Of a stretch of DNA of 64,000 nucleotides, positions 17,892 through 26,230 are shown in pieces. Location of the stretch: NCBI RefSeq assembly GCF_014638845.1, contig NZ_BMFP01000005.1, forward strand, positions 32,838-96,837, written 5' to 3'. The translations under genes and the position numbers were made by a program. Position 1 is the stretch's first letter. The number at the start of each line of letters is the position of its first letter. This stretch comes from Pontibacter amylolyticus (lineage in GTDB: Bacteria; Bacteroidota; Bacteroidia; Cytophagales; Hymenobacteraceae). The notes below the pieces were generated by a model. That model did no database searches and had not been told where the DNA came from. It saw nothing but the letters and a program-made list of their open reading frames with translations.

Positions 17892-19142
17892 TTATCTTAA
17901 TGTAAAGCCGGCTGTAAAAAACACCCCTGCACTGGTGAGCTTCACTCGCCCTTCGCCAATACTTGCCAGCGGTATTTTGACGAATGGCTCTGCTCCGATC
18001 GTGATGGCAGGAGACAGTTGACGCGTATAGCCTACAGACAGATTCTGTATCCCGAACCAGTGCCTGTTCTCGTTAGAGAATTCACGGGTGTTGCGGTAGG
18101 GCTCTCTTCCAGAGTAGTAGTAGGTATAGGTATATTCCTCGTTAAGCATCAGGTAGCTGGACAGCCCCGCCTGCACCGAAAGCATGTTCCTGCCCCAGCC
18201 CAGCACCTGGTACTGCAGATTGACAGGTATATCCAGCACCCTGCATGTTGCAGCTATCACATCGGGTTGCCGTTTGCCGTCCCAATAGTCCGGGGAGGGC
18301 TTGTAGTCTGCGGGTGTGGCCTGGTATAGTTTGTTCGCCCACACCGCGCCCGTCACCAGACTCAGCCTCCGGGTAATGGGCACACTCAGCAGCACACCCG
18401 CATTGGCACTCACCGCATCCGGATCTTTGAAGCGAACGGTGGTGATATCAGGGGCCGCAACCAGCGTCACGGTGATGCTGCGCAGGAACCCCCGCTCTCC
18501 TATCGCCTCTGGCTGGCCGCTGTCGGCAGGTATAGAAGTAGTGTCAGGTATAGGCAGTGCCGCTTCCTGCCGGGCTATACCTGCAACCGCCTGCGGTGGG
18601 TCCTGTCGAGTTACCGGTATTACAGTCACTACAGTTTGCAAAGGCTCCTCTATCCTGGCTGCCCGGCCGGCAGGTATAGCAGTGCCGGGTATAGCACGGT
18701 GCTCAGGTATAGCACGGCGTTCCCGTCCGGTTTTCTTTGCAAGTCGGACTCCGTAGCCTGGCTGCACGGCAGGGTATGGCGCAGCGGGTGATTCAGACTC
18801 CGGTAAGGCAGTAGGCGCTCCTCCTTCGGTGCGATCAGGTATAGCATCAGGTATAGCAGCTACTCCTGGAGCTTGCCTTCCTGCTTGTTCTGCAGGTATA
18901 GCAACCGTTTCCCGACGTGGGGCTTCTCTTTCCCTCAGCTTCCAGACAAGGCCTACCGTCACCAGCAGGGCCAGCAGCACGATGGGCAGCAAGCGTCTTA
19001 TACCTGCCCAGCCGCCCTGCGGCCCGTCCAGTTTGCGTTCCATCGCCGCCCACGCCTCCTCATCGAAGGGCGGCTCGTATTGGTCGGCTGATTTCCTGAA
19101 CAGGCGGTCCAGCTCCTCGTCAGACATATTGTTTGCGTTCAT
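17892..19142 (-). CDS. Membrane-anchored protein with C-terminal outer-membrane-like barrel, probable anti-sigma partner
   Basis: This 416-aa protein has three parts. Residues 1-48 are cytoplasmic and acidic (MSDEELDRLFRKSADQYEPPF...W..ME..L), like the short N-terminal modules of Bacteroidota sigma regulators. One transmembrane helix follows (RRLLPIVLLALLVTVGLVW). A Pro/Ala/Ile-rich linker of about 150 residues then leads to a C-terminal region (about 225-416) with alternating beta strands, resembling outer-membrane beta-barrel domains. It overlaps the ECF sigma gene upstream by 23 bases, so a regulatory partner role is likely. The linker is odd: its DNA carries about ten GGTATA motifs, read as Ala-Ile-Pro. 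Whether the C-terminal part is a barrel or a periplasmic beta domain is uncertain. Confidence 0.7.
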   Translation of the reverse strand: MNANNMSDEELDRLFRKSADQYEPPFDEEAWAAMERKLDGPQGGWAGIRRLLPIVLLALLVTVGLVWKLREREAPRRETVAIPAEQAGRQAPGVAAIPDAIPDRTEGGAPTALPESESPAAPYPAVQPGYGVRLAKKTGRERRAIPEHRAIPGTAIPAGRAARIEEPLQTVVTVIPVTRQDPPQAVAGIARQEAALPIPDTTSIPADSGQPEAIGERGFLRSITVTLVAAPDITTVRFKDPDAVSANAGVLLSVPITRRLSLVTGAVWANKLYQATPADYKPSPDYWDGKRQPDVIAATCRVLDIPVNLQYQVLGWGRNMLSVQAGLSSYLMLNEEYTYTYYYSGREPYRNTREFSNENRHWFGIQNLSVGYTRQLSPAITIGAEPFVKIPLASIGEGRVKLTSAGVFFTAGFTLR

Positions 19143-19719
19143 CGATTTTGCTTCTTTGTAATGCCTCCCGCAAATTTGCCCGCGCCTTGGCCAGGTTCGA
19201 CTTCGACGTGCCCACTGCTATACCCAGCGTTTCGGCTATCTCTTCGTGGGTATAGCCGTCTATGGCATACAGGTTGAAAACAGCCCGGTAGGCCGGCGAC
19301 AGCTGCTGCACCAGTGAGATCAGGTACTCGTAGTTGAGCTGCTGCTCCACATCGAACGGATCGGAAGGCGGCTCTGCTTTGTCGATGTCCTGCAGGTTAT
19401 AGTTCTTCAGGTTATGCCGGTAGTTGTCCAGCGCTGTGTTGATCATGATCCGCCGCAGCCAGCCTTTGAACGGCTTGGGCGGATGGTACTGATCCAGCCT
19501 AGTGAACACCTTCATAAACCCGTCGTTCAGCACATCCTTTGCTTCTTCGGCATCCTGCGAGTAGCGGACGCATACACTCATGGCATACCCGAAGAAGAGC
19601 CGGTAAAGCTCTCTCTGTGCCCCGCGGTCCTGTTTCAGACACTGGCGTAGCAGCTCATCCAATACTTCGCCTTCTGTTTTGCTCACTGTTCCAGAATTTG
19701 CGCTCCCATCACGGACCAA
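19120..19719 (-). CDS. ECF-type RNA polymerase sigma factor
   Basis: This 199-aa sigma-70 family factor of the extracytoplasmic-function group redirects RNA polymerase to a stress or envelope regulon. Region 2 is at about 35-100 (AEEAKDVLNDGFMKVF, then FKGWLRRIMINTALDNYR). Region 4 is at about 135-190, with the helix-turn-helix YTHEEIAETLGIAVGTSKS. The only start in frame is TTG 19719, directly after a TAA; no ATG precedes region 2. It overlaps the downstream membrane protein gene by 23 bases, the usual arrangement of a sigma factor with its regulator. Confidence 0.88.
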   Translation of the reverse strand: MVRDGSANSGTVSKTEGEVLDELLRQCLKQDRGAQRELYRLFFGYAMSVCVRYSQDAEEAKDVLNDGFMKVFTRLDQYHPPKPFKGWLRRIMINTALDNYRHNLKNYNLQDIDKAEPPSDPFDVEQQLNYEYLISLVQQLSPAYRAVFNLYAIDGYTHEEIAETLGIAVGTSKSNLAKARANLREALQRSKIDERKQYV

Positions 19720-19871
19720 TTCTTAAAAGGGTTGCCTCAGGATTGAAAAATAATCGGTATACCACACCTGTGTTTTACGTTTATAAGCAATTGTTAATCA
19801 GGACACAACACAAATAACTAAAGTGAAACCACAGAGGCTGAAGCCGTAATGGGTGAGCTATTCGATAGGCA

Positions 19872-19905
19872 TAAAAAATCCCTGCCGCTTTTCAGCGGCA
19901 GGGAT
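19872..19905 (-). terminator. Intrinsic terminator of small membrane protein gene
   Basis: A 12-bp perfect stem (19878-19889 with 19894-19905, TTTC loop) is followed on the minus strand by a T run opposite 19873-19878. Confidence 0.85.
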
Positions 19906-19952
19906 CATACGCTCCGTGGAGCCTGGGTGGTTGTATCTTTAAAGAAGCCTGG

Positions 19953-20210
19953 CTATACCTGAAAATAGTAGGCCCTGACCAGGGCGATGACGGCGACCAG
20001 CAGAAAGATGGTGTTGAGCACATAGCTGGCATGCGCCTTTTTGGTGAGGCCGTAAAAGATCAGCAGCAGGCACCCGATGATGTTCATACCCAGGTACTCT
20101 ACCGACTGCCCATGCGTGAGGCCCATGCTGTTCAGGCTGAAGGCCGCAAGCGAGAAGAACGCCCCTCCCCACCCGACTGCCTCTCCCATGTATTTGCGTA
20201 GTATGTCCAT
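19953..20210 (-). CDS. Small membrane protein (CBU_0592-like)
   Basis: This 85-aa protein has three hydrophobic segments (GGAFFSLAAFSLN, LGMNIIGCLLLIFYGL, VLNTIFLLVAVIALVRAYYF). The pattern, including the short basic loop KKAHASY between segments 2 and 3, resembles small membrane proteins known as the CBU_0592 family; this is a recognition by eye. It is transcribed divergently from the LysR-type regulator with about 100 bases between the starts, so that regulator is a good candidate for controlling it. Role unknown. Confidence 0.7.
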   Translation of the reverse strand: MDILRKYMGEAVGWGGAFFSLAAFSLNSMGLTHGQSVEYLGMNIIGCLLLIFYGLTKKAHASYVLNTIFLLVAVIALVRAYYFQV

Positions 20211-20311
20211 CGTTTAATTCACAATTAATGATAATTGCAAAGTAAACAGGTGAAAATGGGCTAAAAAATGCTTTTATTCGCTTGACTAATGCAAAAAACG
20301 AATCAAAGCGG

Positions 20312-21205
20312 ATGGAGCTACAGCAGATCAGGTATTTTTTGGCACTGGCGCAGGAACTACACTTCTGGAACACGGCCGAGCGCATGTTCATCACACAGTC
20401 TGCCCTCAGCCGGCAGATCAAAGCCTTGGAAATAGAACTGGGTGTGCAGTTGTTCGAGCGAAACAAGCGGAGCGTGAAGCTGACAGAGGCAGGCGCGTTT
20501 TTGCGGGATCAGTGGGCGCCGCTGCTCGATGAGATAAACCGGGTGCACCTGCAGGCGCGCAAAATACACGAGGGCGCGTTCGGTACCGTTCGGATCGGGT
20601 ACCCGGGCTCTATCGCCTATGGCTTCATGCCGGACCTGATCACCAGTATTTCCAAAGCACTGCCGGAGCTGAAGGTGGACCTGGTGGAGCCGACCGACAT
20701 CAGCTTTGAGCAGTTGCTGCTCAGCTACCAGATGGACATCGCCTTCCGGCGCGACCCGGCCGAAAACCCGGCGTTGCAGTCGGAGTGGCTTTACTCGGAG
20801 CCGTACGCGCTGGTCGTGCCCGAAAGCCACCGCCTCACCGGGCAGAACTTCACAGGTATGCAGGATCTGAAAAATGACAAGTTCATCCTGTCGAACCTCG
20901 CACAGACGACCTACTATACCGCAGGCCTTCGCCAGATCTTCGAAGACTACCGCATCACGCCGGATGTGCGCATCGAAACCGACTTCGGGGGCATGGTGCT
21001 GGGGCTGGTGTCCAAGGGGCTGGGCGTCACGATTCTGCCTTACTCCTATTCGTTTGGCAACCTGCCCAATGTGCGCTTCATCCCCCTGCCTTACAGCACA
21101 AACCTGTATGTGACCTGGCGGAGAAGCGACTACAGCCCTGTGCTGAAGAACATCCTGAAGCTGGTGTCCGAAACGGCTGCCAGGTATGCTGCAAAGGGAA
21201 GCTGA
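20312..21205 (+). CDS. LysR-family transcriptional regulator
   Basis: This 297-aa regulator starts at ATG 20312 (MELQQIRYFLALAQELHFW). An upstream TTG at 20282 would add ten residues not found in the family. The N-terminal winged helix-turn-helix is clear (AERMFITQSALSRQIKALE..LGVQLFERNKRSVKLTEAG). The C-terminal two-lobed effector domain has the FGTVRIGYPGS start. It most resembles regulators of the BenM/CatM kind, but the inducer cannot be told. It is divergent from the small membrane protein gene and probably controls it and itself. Confidence 0.9.
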   Translation: MELQQIRYFLALAQELHFWNTAERMFITQSALSRQIKALEIELGVQLFERNKRSVKLTEAGAFLRDQWAPLLDEINRVHLQARKIHEGAFGTVRIGYPGSIAYGFMPDLITSISKALPELKVDLVEPTDISFEQLLLSYQMDIAFRRDPAENPALQSEWLYSEPYALVVPESHRLTGQNFTGMQDLKNDKFILSNLAQTTYYTAGLRQIFEDYRITPDVRIETDFGGMVLGLVSKGLGVTILPYSYSFGNLPNVRFIPLPYSTNLYVTWRRSDYSPVLKNILKLVSETAARYAAKGS

Positions 21206-21208
21206 GGC

Positions 21209-22141
21209 TTAGTGCGCCACTTTCTCGGCGGGTTTTTTGAATAGCCTTTTACCTAAGTTGAGCACCTGCGCGATGACAGCGCCAAGCAGTAAGCCGCCCA
21301 GGGCCAGCACCAGCACTTTTACAAACCAGGCAAGCGCAGGTATACCGGCAAAGGGACCTTCCAGCACCTCCAGCGGAAGGTGCAGGCCATGCGCGATGAT
21401 CTCAGCACCCACCCACAGCATGGCCGCTGTACCCACGTAGCCTAGTATCACAAGGAAATTCGGCATGGACTTCACTATGCCGCGCCCGATCTTTTGGGTG
21501 GTCGGGTGAAATTTATCCTGGGCCATGTGCACCCCGATGTCGTCTGCTTTCACAATCAGGGCCACAAAGCCATACACAGCGATGGTAATAAAGATCGCCA
21601 CGACAATCAACACCACGATCTGGTTCATTATCGGACTTGCAGCCACGGTGGCGTAAGCGATGGCCATGATCTCTGCTGAAAGGATAAAGTCTGTGCGCAC
21701 GGCACTGCCTACCCGTTCTTTTTCCAATTCCTCCGGGGTGATCACTTTCATATCCGCTGTCGGTTCATCGGTAGGTTCGTGGCTTTTGCTGAACATGGAG
21801 TGTACCTTTTCATAGCCCTCGAAGCACAGGTAGGCACCGCCCAGCATCAGGATGTAAGGTATAACCGCCGGCGCAAAATAGCCGAGCACCAGCGCGGCCG
21901 GCCCCAGATAGATCGCTTTGTTGATGAGTGATTTTTTGGCGATCTGGTAGATGATGGAGAGTTCGCGTTTCGGATCGAGGCCCACCACATACTTCGGCGT
22001 CACGGCCGTGTCGTCGATCACGATGCCAGACACTTTGCCGGTCGTTTTTGCCACCTGCGTGGGTACGTCATCCAAGCTTGCCGCGCTTACTTTCACCAGC
22101 GCCGCCACATCATCCAATAGTGCGAGAAGACCTGTCGCCAT
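21209..22141 (-). CDS. DUF808 family membrane protein (YedI-like)
   Basis: This 310-aa inner-membrane protein starts MATGLLALLDDVAALVK and continues ASLDDVPTQVAKTTGKVSGIVIDDTAVTP, the diagnostic opening of the DUF808 family. About six to seven membrane segments follow. The biochemical role of the family is unknown to me. Its stop lies three bases from the stop of the convergent lysR gene, so there is no room for a separate terminator. Confidence 0.9.
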   Translation of the reverse strand: MATGLLALLDDVAALVKVSAASLDDVPTQVAKTTGKVSGIVIDDTAVTPKYVVGLDPKRELSIIYQIAKKSLINKAIYLGPAALVLGYFAPAVIPYILMLGGAYLCFEGYEKVHSMFSKSHEPTDEPTADMKVITPEELEKERVGSAVRTDFILSAEIMAIAYATVAASPIMNQIVVLIVVAIFITIAVYGFVALIVKADDIGVHMAQDKFHPTTQKIGRGIVKSMPNFLVILGYVGTAAMLWVGAEIIAHGLHLPLEVLEGPFAGIPALAWFVKVLVLALGGLLLGAVIAQVLNLGKRLFKKPAEKVAH

Positions 22142-22501
22142 TCGTTATTCTTTAGTTTAAGGTATAATTCTTTTGTGTTGCCTACTCTGTACGGATTACG
22201 TGCGGGAGCAGTCTTTTACACGATCCTAATTTAAGAGAAAGATTTGGGAATATGGCAGGAGGCGCAGGTCAGACAGGAAAAATTGTATGTAATATTATTC
22301 ACCATTAAAACACAAACTGCCTTTAGCTATAATCTGACTTCAAGCTGGCTTACCTGATGACGGCGCACATTGGTTGGCAGGTATCAACCCTTTGACATCG
22401 GTGTGCAGAAGTTTTACGCAATCGTAATTCTTAACCAACTTGATAGGTTGACCTGATCAATGGTTAGAGCCTTTTAGGTTTCAAGCTGTATGTCCTGGTC
22501 A
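22142..22501. other. Intergenic region without recognised features
   Basis: About 360 bases hold the upstream region of the DUF808 gene and the 3' end side of the acyloxyacyl hydrolase gene. I see no ORF, repeat or convincing terminator. Confidence 0.5.
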
Positions 22502-23623
22502 TCATAGATGCAAACCAAAGCCCCATTCAATGACATGAGCAGAACGGGTATGCGCCAAAAGCATGACGCCGGCAGAAACATGTTGGTGGAGGTTATACTT
22601 TAAACCATACCGCTGGTAGTAGCTGGGGTATAGACCGTAGGGCTGGTGCACGTAGCGCCCCAACTGAAAAACAAACGACAGCTTGTCCAGGTGCAACTCA
22701 TGGCCAACAGTCACGCCTGACAGCCACTGATCCAGCACTTCATCTGGCACAGGCTGACTCTTGTTTATAAATTCTTCCCGAACTGCCGTATTGTAAAAGC
22801 CATCGGCACCGAGTAGCAGCGTGCTCTTCTGTGACACCCTTTTGCTGGCGTATGCCGAAAGACTGTACATGGGGTGCTTTTCATCTATCCTCAAAACTTC
22901 CTTCACGCCCCCTGCCAGTCTCAGGTTAAAATAGAGCCGCTTGTCTAAAAGTGCAGCCGTGGTGTCCTGCACATCCAACAACCTTACTTCCCCTGGCTGG
23001 TACCGCAGCCCCACACCTAGTAAGGGAAAATTCATACCATTGTTTGGTTTGTTGAGGGCACCGTTGGAAAAATGCCGGAAAGCCAGGTTCAGGTTTAGGT
23101 ATACATGCTCCTTTATCGGAAACTCGTAGCGCACAGTTCCACGAAGCGCGAAGGTAAACTTGCTTCCGATTGCCATGTTTTGCTCGTTTGTACCGGGGGT
23201 ATAGTGGCGGGTAGAGTACACCAGACCGGTGCCGAGGTTAAAGCGCAGGCTACTTTTTTTAAACTGTAAAAGCGTGTTATCCAGGTACGATGTCAACGAA
23301 ACCGCTTCTCCCAGTTCATCCGGAACGCCATAGTTGTAGTACGACAGCGCAAAACCTACCTGCGGGTGATTGTATTGCCTCTCCCAGTTACGCTTGCCAA
23401 TGGTATGTTTGTTGGCATATACCTCGACCGCGTAAGGGTGCGTGAAGTTAAGCACTGACAGCCCGCTTCTGTAACGAAAAAGAGTGCCATAATAAGCATT
23501 GGCTCCAACCGACCAGGGGGCTTTAGTGAAGGCAGGGATTTCGGAGGGTTGAGCCAGTACAGCCGAGAAACTGCAAATAGTAAACAACAGGTATAGCGCC
23601 AAAGCTTGTAAAGGGTGCTTCAT
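22502..23623 (-). CDS. Acyloxyacyl hydrolase family protein (PagL-like lipid A deacylase)
   Basis: This 373-aa secreted protein has a signal peptide (ALALYLLFTICSFSAVLAQ) and a beta-strand-rich body typical of an outer-membrane barrel. Around residue 180 the stretch LAFRHFSNGALNKPNNGMN matches the PagL active-site region, where a His-Ser pair removes the 3-O acyl chain of lipid A. The protein is about twice the length of Pseudomonas PagL. The second half repeats barrel-like strands and ends in EWGFGLHL. It probably acts in the outer membrane on lipid A or a related lipid. It stands alone; no neighbouring lipid A gene is seen. Confidence 0.75.
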   Translation of the reverse strand: MKHPLQALALYLLFTICSFSAVLAQPSEIPAFTKAPWSVGANAYYGTLFRYRSGLSVLNFTHPYAVEVYANKHTIGKRNWERQYNHPQVGFALSYYNYGVPDELGEAVSLTSYLDNTLLQFKKSSLRFNLGTGLVYSTRHYTPGTNEQNMAIGSKFTFALRGTVRYEFPIKEHVYLNLNLAFRHFSNGALNKPNNGMNFPLLGVGLRYQPGEVRLLDVQDTTAALLDKRLYFNLRLAGGVKEVLRIDEKHPMYSLSAYASKRVSQKSTLLLGADGFYNTAVREEFINKSQPVPDEVLDQWLSGVTVGHELHLDKLSFVFQLGRYVHQPYGLYPSYYQRYGLKYNLHQHVSAGVMLLAHTRSAHVIEWGFGLHL

Positions 23624-23939
23624 AGATTGTGGTGGTAAATACAGCAGGTAGGGCTAGCGAGGACAGTCGCCTGTACTCCTCCCGGAAAAACAAAGCTATT
23701 CAATAAGGTACAGGAAAGCCTAGAAAAGCTTGTTATTAAAAAAAGCAGTGTGCAGATGTAAGGTATGGAATTGCAGGAAATGCGGAAGGACTAGAGATAA
23801 GTTTGAATATGAAGAGCTACCGAAATAGGAATAGCAGCATTGGGATGAATCTGGAGTAAGCGAATCAATAGATTTCACTCTCTATTGCCCGAGTTGGGAA
23901 GAGTATTCAGCTTTATTGAAGACAGAAGAATTTTAACAG
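23624..23939. other. Intergenic region at the left edge of the AT-rich island
   Basis: No ORF is supported. Base composition falls along this stretch, from mixed to clearly AT-rich, marking the beginning of the island that runs to about 26010. Confidence 0.5.
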
Positions 23940-23966
23940 AAAAACCGGGTAACACCGGTTTTTTTA
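23940..23966 (+). terminator. Intrinsic terminator with no annotated gene before it
   Basis: The stem AAAAACCGG/CCGGTTTTT (23940-23948 with 23955-23963) has a 6-base loop and a following T run on the plus strand. It lies about 60 bases before the start of the 290-aa gene on the same strand. No plus-strand gene precedes it within about 2.7 kb. Confidence 0.6.
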
Positions 23967-24027
23967 ATTAAGTATTTTTCTTAAATAGTAATATCTACAT
24001 ATTTATTTTAATAATAGATCTTAACTA

Positions 24028-24900
24028 ATGAAAGAAAACAAACAACCATTAACTCAAGCTATTCAGCAATTAGGAGTTGTAGGAGGACAGCTTTTTAGAA
24101 GATTCCCTCTATTTATGTTTGCTATTGTAGGAATTTTAGGATTTGCTGCTTACTCAATAATCAATAACAATGAGGGCATGCAAATCTTTCTATGTGTTCT
24201 AATCTCGATTACTTCATTCATAATCTTCATGAAAACTTCTAGTTATGGAGAAACTATACTTTCATTTATGCTAGGTATACTAACAATATCCACCATAGAT
24301 TGGGATGAAAACAATGAGCTTATATTTATTATTGTCTTCGTGCTCTTCAATGTCTTACTATTTATAGGTACTTCTATAAAGCTGCATGCACAAGTTGAAA
24401 CAATATTAACTCATGCAGCTACTTTTATAGATTTAAGAAACTACAAGAAAGTCTACAAGGAATTACAAGATTTATTACGAACGGGTACTAAAGGGGGACA
24501 GTTAGGTGCCCTAAATAAAGCTGAATCAATTAGATTTATAGCTTATTTAGGAATACCAGTTAGTGAAATGGGATATTCTTTGAATGCAATTGAAATCATA
24601 AAAGTTGTAAACAATATCGAATTAAGGCAGGCTTTAAACTATTTTAGAGCTATATACTTTTTCAAATTACGCACTGCAAATTATAACAGCTTTGAGGCTA
24701 TCTTAGATACATTTTTTAACCAGTTAAAGACCATCCCACTTAGCCCTGAAGAGTTTCTAATCATCTTTGACAAGACAAAAAGAACTGTGATTTCTCATGA
24801 AATCACGTTGGACCAATACTTTTCAAATCTAAGAAACTTACTTTTATCCGGAGCTGATGAAGATGAGATAGTAAATGTGCTAAGTAAAAGCCGTGTCTAA
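24028..24900 (+). CDS. Unknown membrane protein of AT-rich island
   Basis: This 290-aa protein has three to four membrane segments between residues about 25 and 135 (PLFMFAIVGILGFAAYSII, IFLCVLISITSFIIFM, TILSFMLGILTIS, LIFIIVFVLFNVLLFIG). A hydrophilic C-terminal half of about 150 residues follows, predicted to be helical (YKKVYKELQDLLRTGTKGG... LPLSPEEF-like). No known domain is recognised. The coding DNA is strongly AT-rich (one sampled line is 28% GC against about 60% in a conserved gene), so it is probably acquired. It is convergent with the 350-aa gene, with 26 bases between stops. Confidence 0.7.
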   Translation: MKENKQPLTQAIQQLGVVGGQLFRRFPLFMFAIVGILGFAAYSIINNNEGMQIFLCVLISITSFIIFMKTSSYGETILSFMLGILTISTIDWDENNELIFIIVFVLFNVLLFIGTSIKLHAQVETILTHAATFIDLRNYKKVYKELQDLLRTGTKGGQLGALNKAESIRFIAYLGIPVSEMGYSLNAIEIIKVVNNIELRQALNYFRAIYFFKLRTANYNSFEAILDTFFNQLKTIPLSPEEFLIIFDKTKRTVISHEITLDQYFSNLRNLLLSGADEDEIVNVLSKSRV

Positions 24901-24926
24901 TATTTATGATTAATGTGATAAAAGAC

Positions 24927-25979
24927 CTATATTTTTTTAGAAACTGAGTCTATAACATTTGTTATCAAGTTCGGACTAGTAGGCTCACTTTCTTGCCCAT
25001 TATAGCCAGTATTTTGATGAGCAAAGATAGCCTGTGTAGCCTGCACTAGTACCTTATCATTTCCGTCTTCAGAACGAGCTGTATTCAAAATACTCGCCGT
25101 TGAACCTAGTGCATTAGACTTATGAGCATTTATTACATGGTTATGCATTTGAGCATTGTAATTCTTGACACTAAATACTACAGCATAAATCATTAATGAA
25201 ACAAGAAGAAGGTTAGCTAGGCTATATTTTATAAATGTAAAATATAGAATTAAAGTGTAATTATCTTTTGTTAAATTATTAAGAAGATCAACCGATGATT
25301 CTTGTAGTCCGTTATTAACTGAGTTTATAATATTGGAATACATACCGGTTTGAGAAAGGCTTTTATATATTATCGCTATTAAGGCAATAATCAATATTCC
25401 TGTAATGACAGCCCAAGTATTTGCTGCCCTCTTGTTAATAGATGCCAATGTTTCAAAATCATAGCTCTTAGAATTAACTTCTAGTTTCTTTGTAAATTCA
25501 TCAAACTTAGCACTTTCATGAAGAAGCTTTTCTCGTTCTAAATTCAGTTCTTCGTTAAGCTTTTTAGCTTCTTCGCTCTGAGCTAATACGAAATCCCTTT
25601 CGTTTTTAATTCGGTTTTTTTCGGTTCTAATAAAATCTTGTTCTTCCCTTATTTCTTTAACCAACTCCTCGATCTCTTTCTTGTCTTTTTCAAGCTCTTC
25701 TACAAGCTTTTCGTATTTTGGCCTTATGTTGTTGCTCTTCTCTATATCAAGATTCTCAATCATGGTAGCTATAAGCCCTTTTAACTTTTGAAGGCTGGTC
25801 ACATAAGTATTTTCAAAATCTAACCCAGATAGGATTTCAGTATAGTACGAATTATTAAAAAATTGCTGATTATAAATATGAAGTATGCCACAAGCTTCAT
25901 CAATCAATTCATATTCAAAACCGGAGGAACTAGCAAGTTTAGCTTGAAGCTCGGTTAATTTTTTTAATATCTGTTCCAC
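24927..25979 (-). CDS. Coiled-coil membrane protein of AT-rich island
   Basis: This 350-aa protein has a helical N-terminal part, then a long coiled coil (about 85-175, Glu/Lys-rich). Two membrane helices follow (about 188-208, AVITGILIIALIAIIYKSL; about 245-272, YSLANLLLVSLMIYAVVFS), and a soluble tail. The tail contains the pattern HNHVINAHKSNALGS... VLVQATQAIFAHQNTGY, with evenly spaced His, Asn and 'NAL' positions. I have seen similar tails on membrane coiled-coil proteins of unknown function in accessory regions; I cannot name the domain. AT-rich composition matches its convergent neighbour. Function unknown. Possible roles in envelope sensing or defence are speculation. Confidence 0.7.
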   Translation of the reverse strand: MEQILKKLTELQAKLASSSGFEYELIDEACGILHIYNQQFFNNSYYTEILSGLDFENTYVTSLQKLKGLIATMIENLDIEKSNNIRPKYEKLVEELEKDKKEIEELVKEIREEQDFIRTEKNRIKNERDFVLAQSEEAKKLNEELNLEREKLLHESAKFDEFTKKLEVNSKSYDFETLASINKRAANTWAVITGILIIALIAIIYKSLSQTGMYSNIINSVNNGLQESSVDLLNNLTKDNYTLILYFTFIKYSLANLLLVSLMIYAVVFSVKNYNAQMHNHVINAHKSNALGSTASILNTARSEDGNDKVLVQATQAIFAHQNTGYNGQESEPTSPNLITNVIDSVSKKI

Positions 25980-26070
25980 TTTATTGAGTTCTGTTCTAAG
26001 TTTCTTTTAAATATATTAAATACATTTTATACTAACAATTCCGTCCCCTACACCATCCCCCGAAAACAAA

Positions 26071-26103
26071 AAAGCCCTGCAAGCTATTAACTTACAGGGC
26101 TTT
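26071..26103 (-). terminator. Intrinsic terminator of tRNA-Leu
   Basis: AAAGCCCTG-AAG pairs with CTT-CAGGGCTTT (26071-26083 with 26091-26103) with one mismatch and a 7-base loop. A T-rich tail follows on the minus strand. Confidence 0.8.
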
Positions 26104-26117
26104 CTATTTATTAAATG

Positions 26118-26201
26118 TACCTTGGGCCGGAGTCGAACCGGCACGAGTGTAACCTCATTGGTGTTTGAGACCAACGCGTCTACCAATTCCGCCACCAAGG
26201 C
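26118..26201 (-). tRNA. tRNA-Leu (anticodon CAA)
   Basis: Reading the minus strand, the acceptor GCCTTGG pairs with CCAAGGT. A D arm with GGTAGACGC, the anticodon stem TTGGT/ACCAA enclosing loop CTCAAAC (anticodon CAA, reading UUG), a long variable arm as expected for leucine, and the T arm GCCGGTTCGACTCCGGC are all present. The 3' CCA is not encoded. It lies downstream of hscB on the same strand and upstream of its own terminator, and borders the AT-rich island. Confidence 0.93.
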
Positions 26202-26230
26202 ATTTTGTTCTGGCCGGTTTCAGGTAAAGT

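Noticed and set aside
20711..20830. Minus-strand frames inside the lysR gene
   Set aside because: Antisense shadows of a complete LysR regulator.
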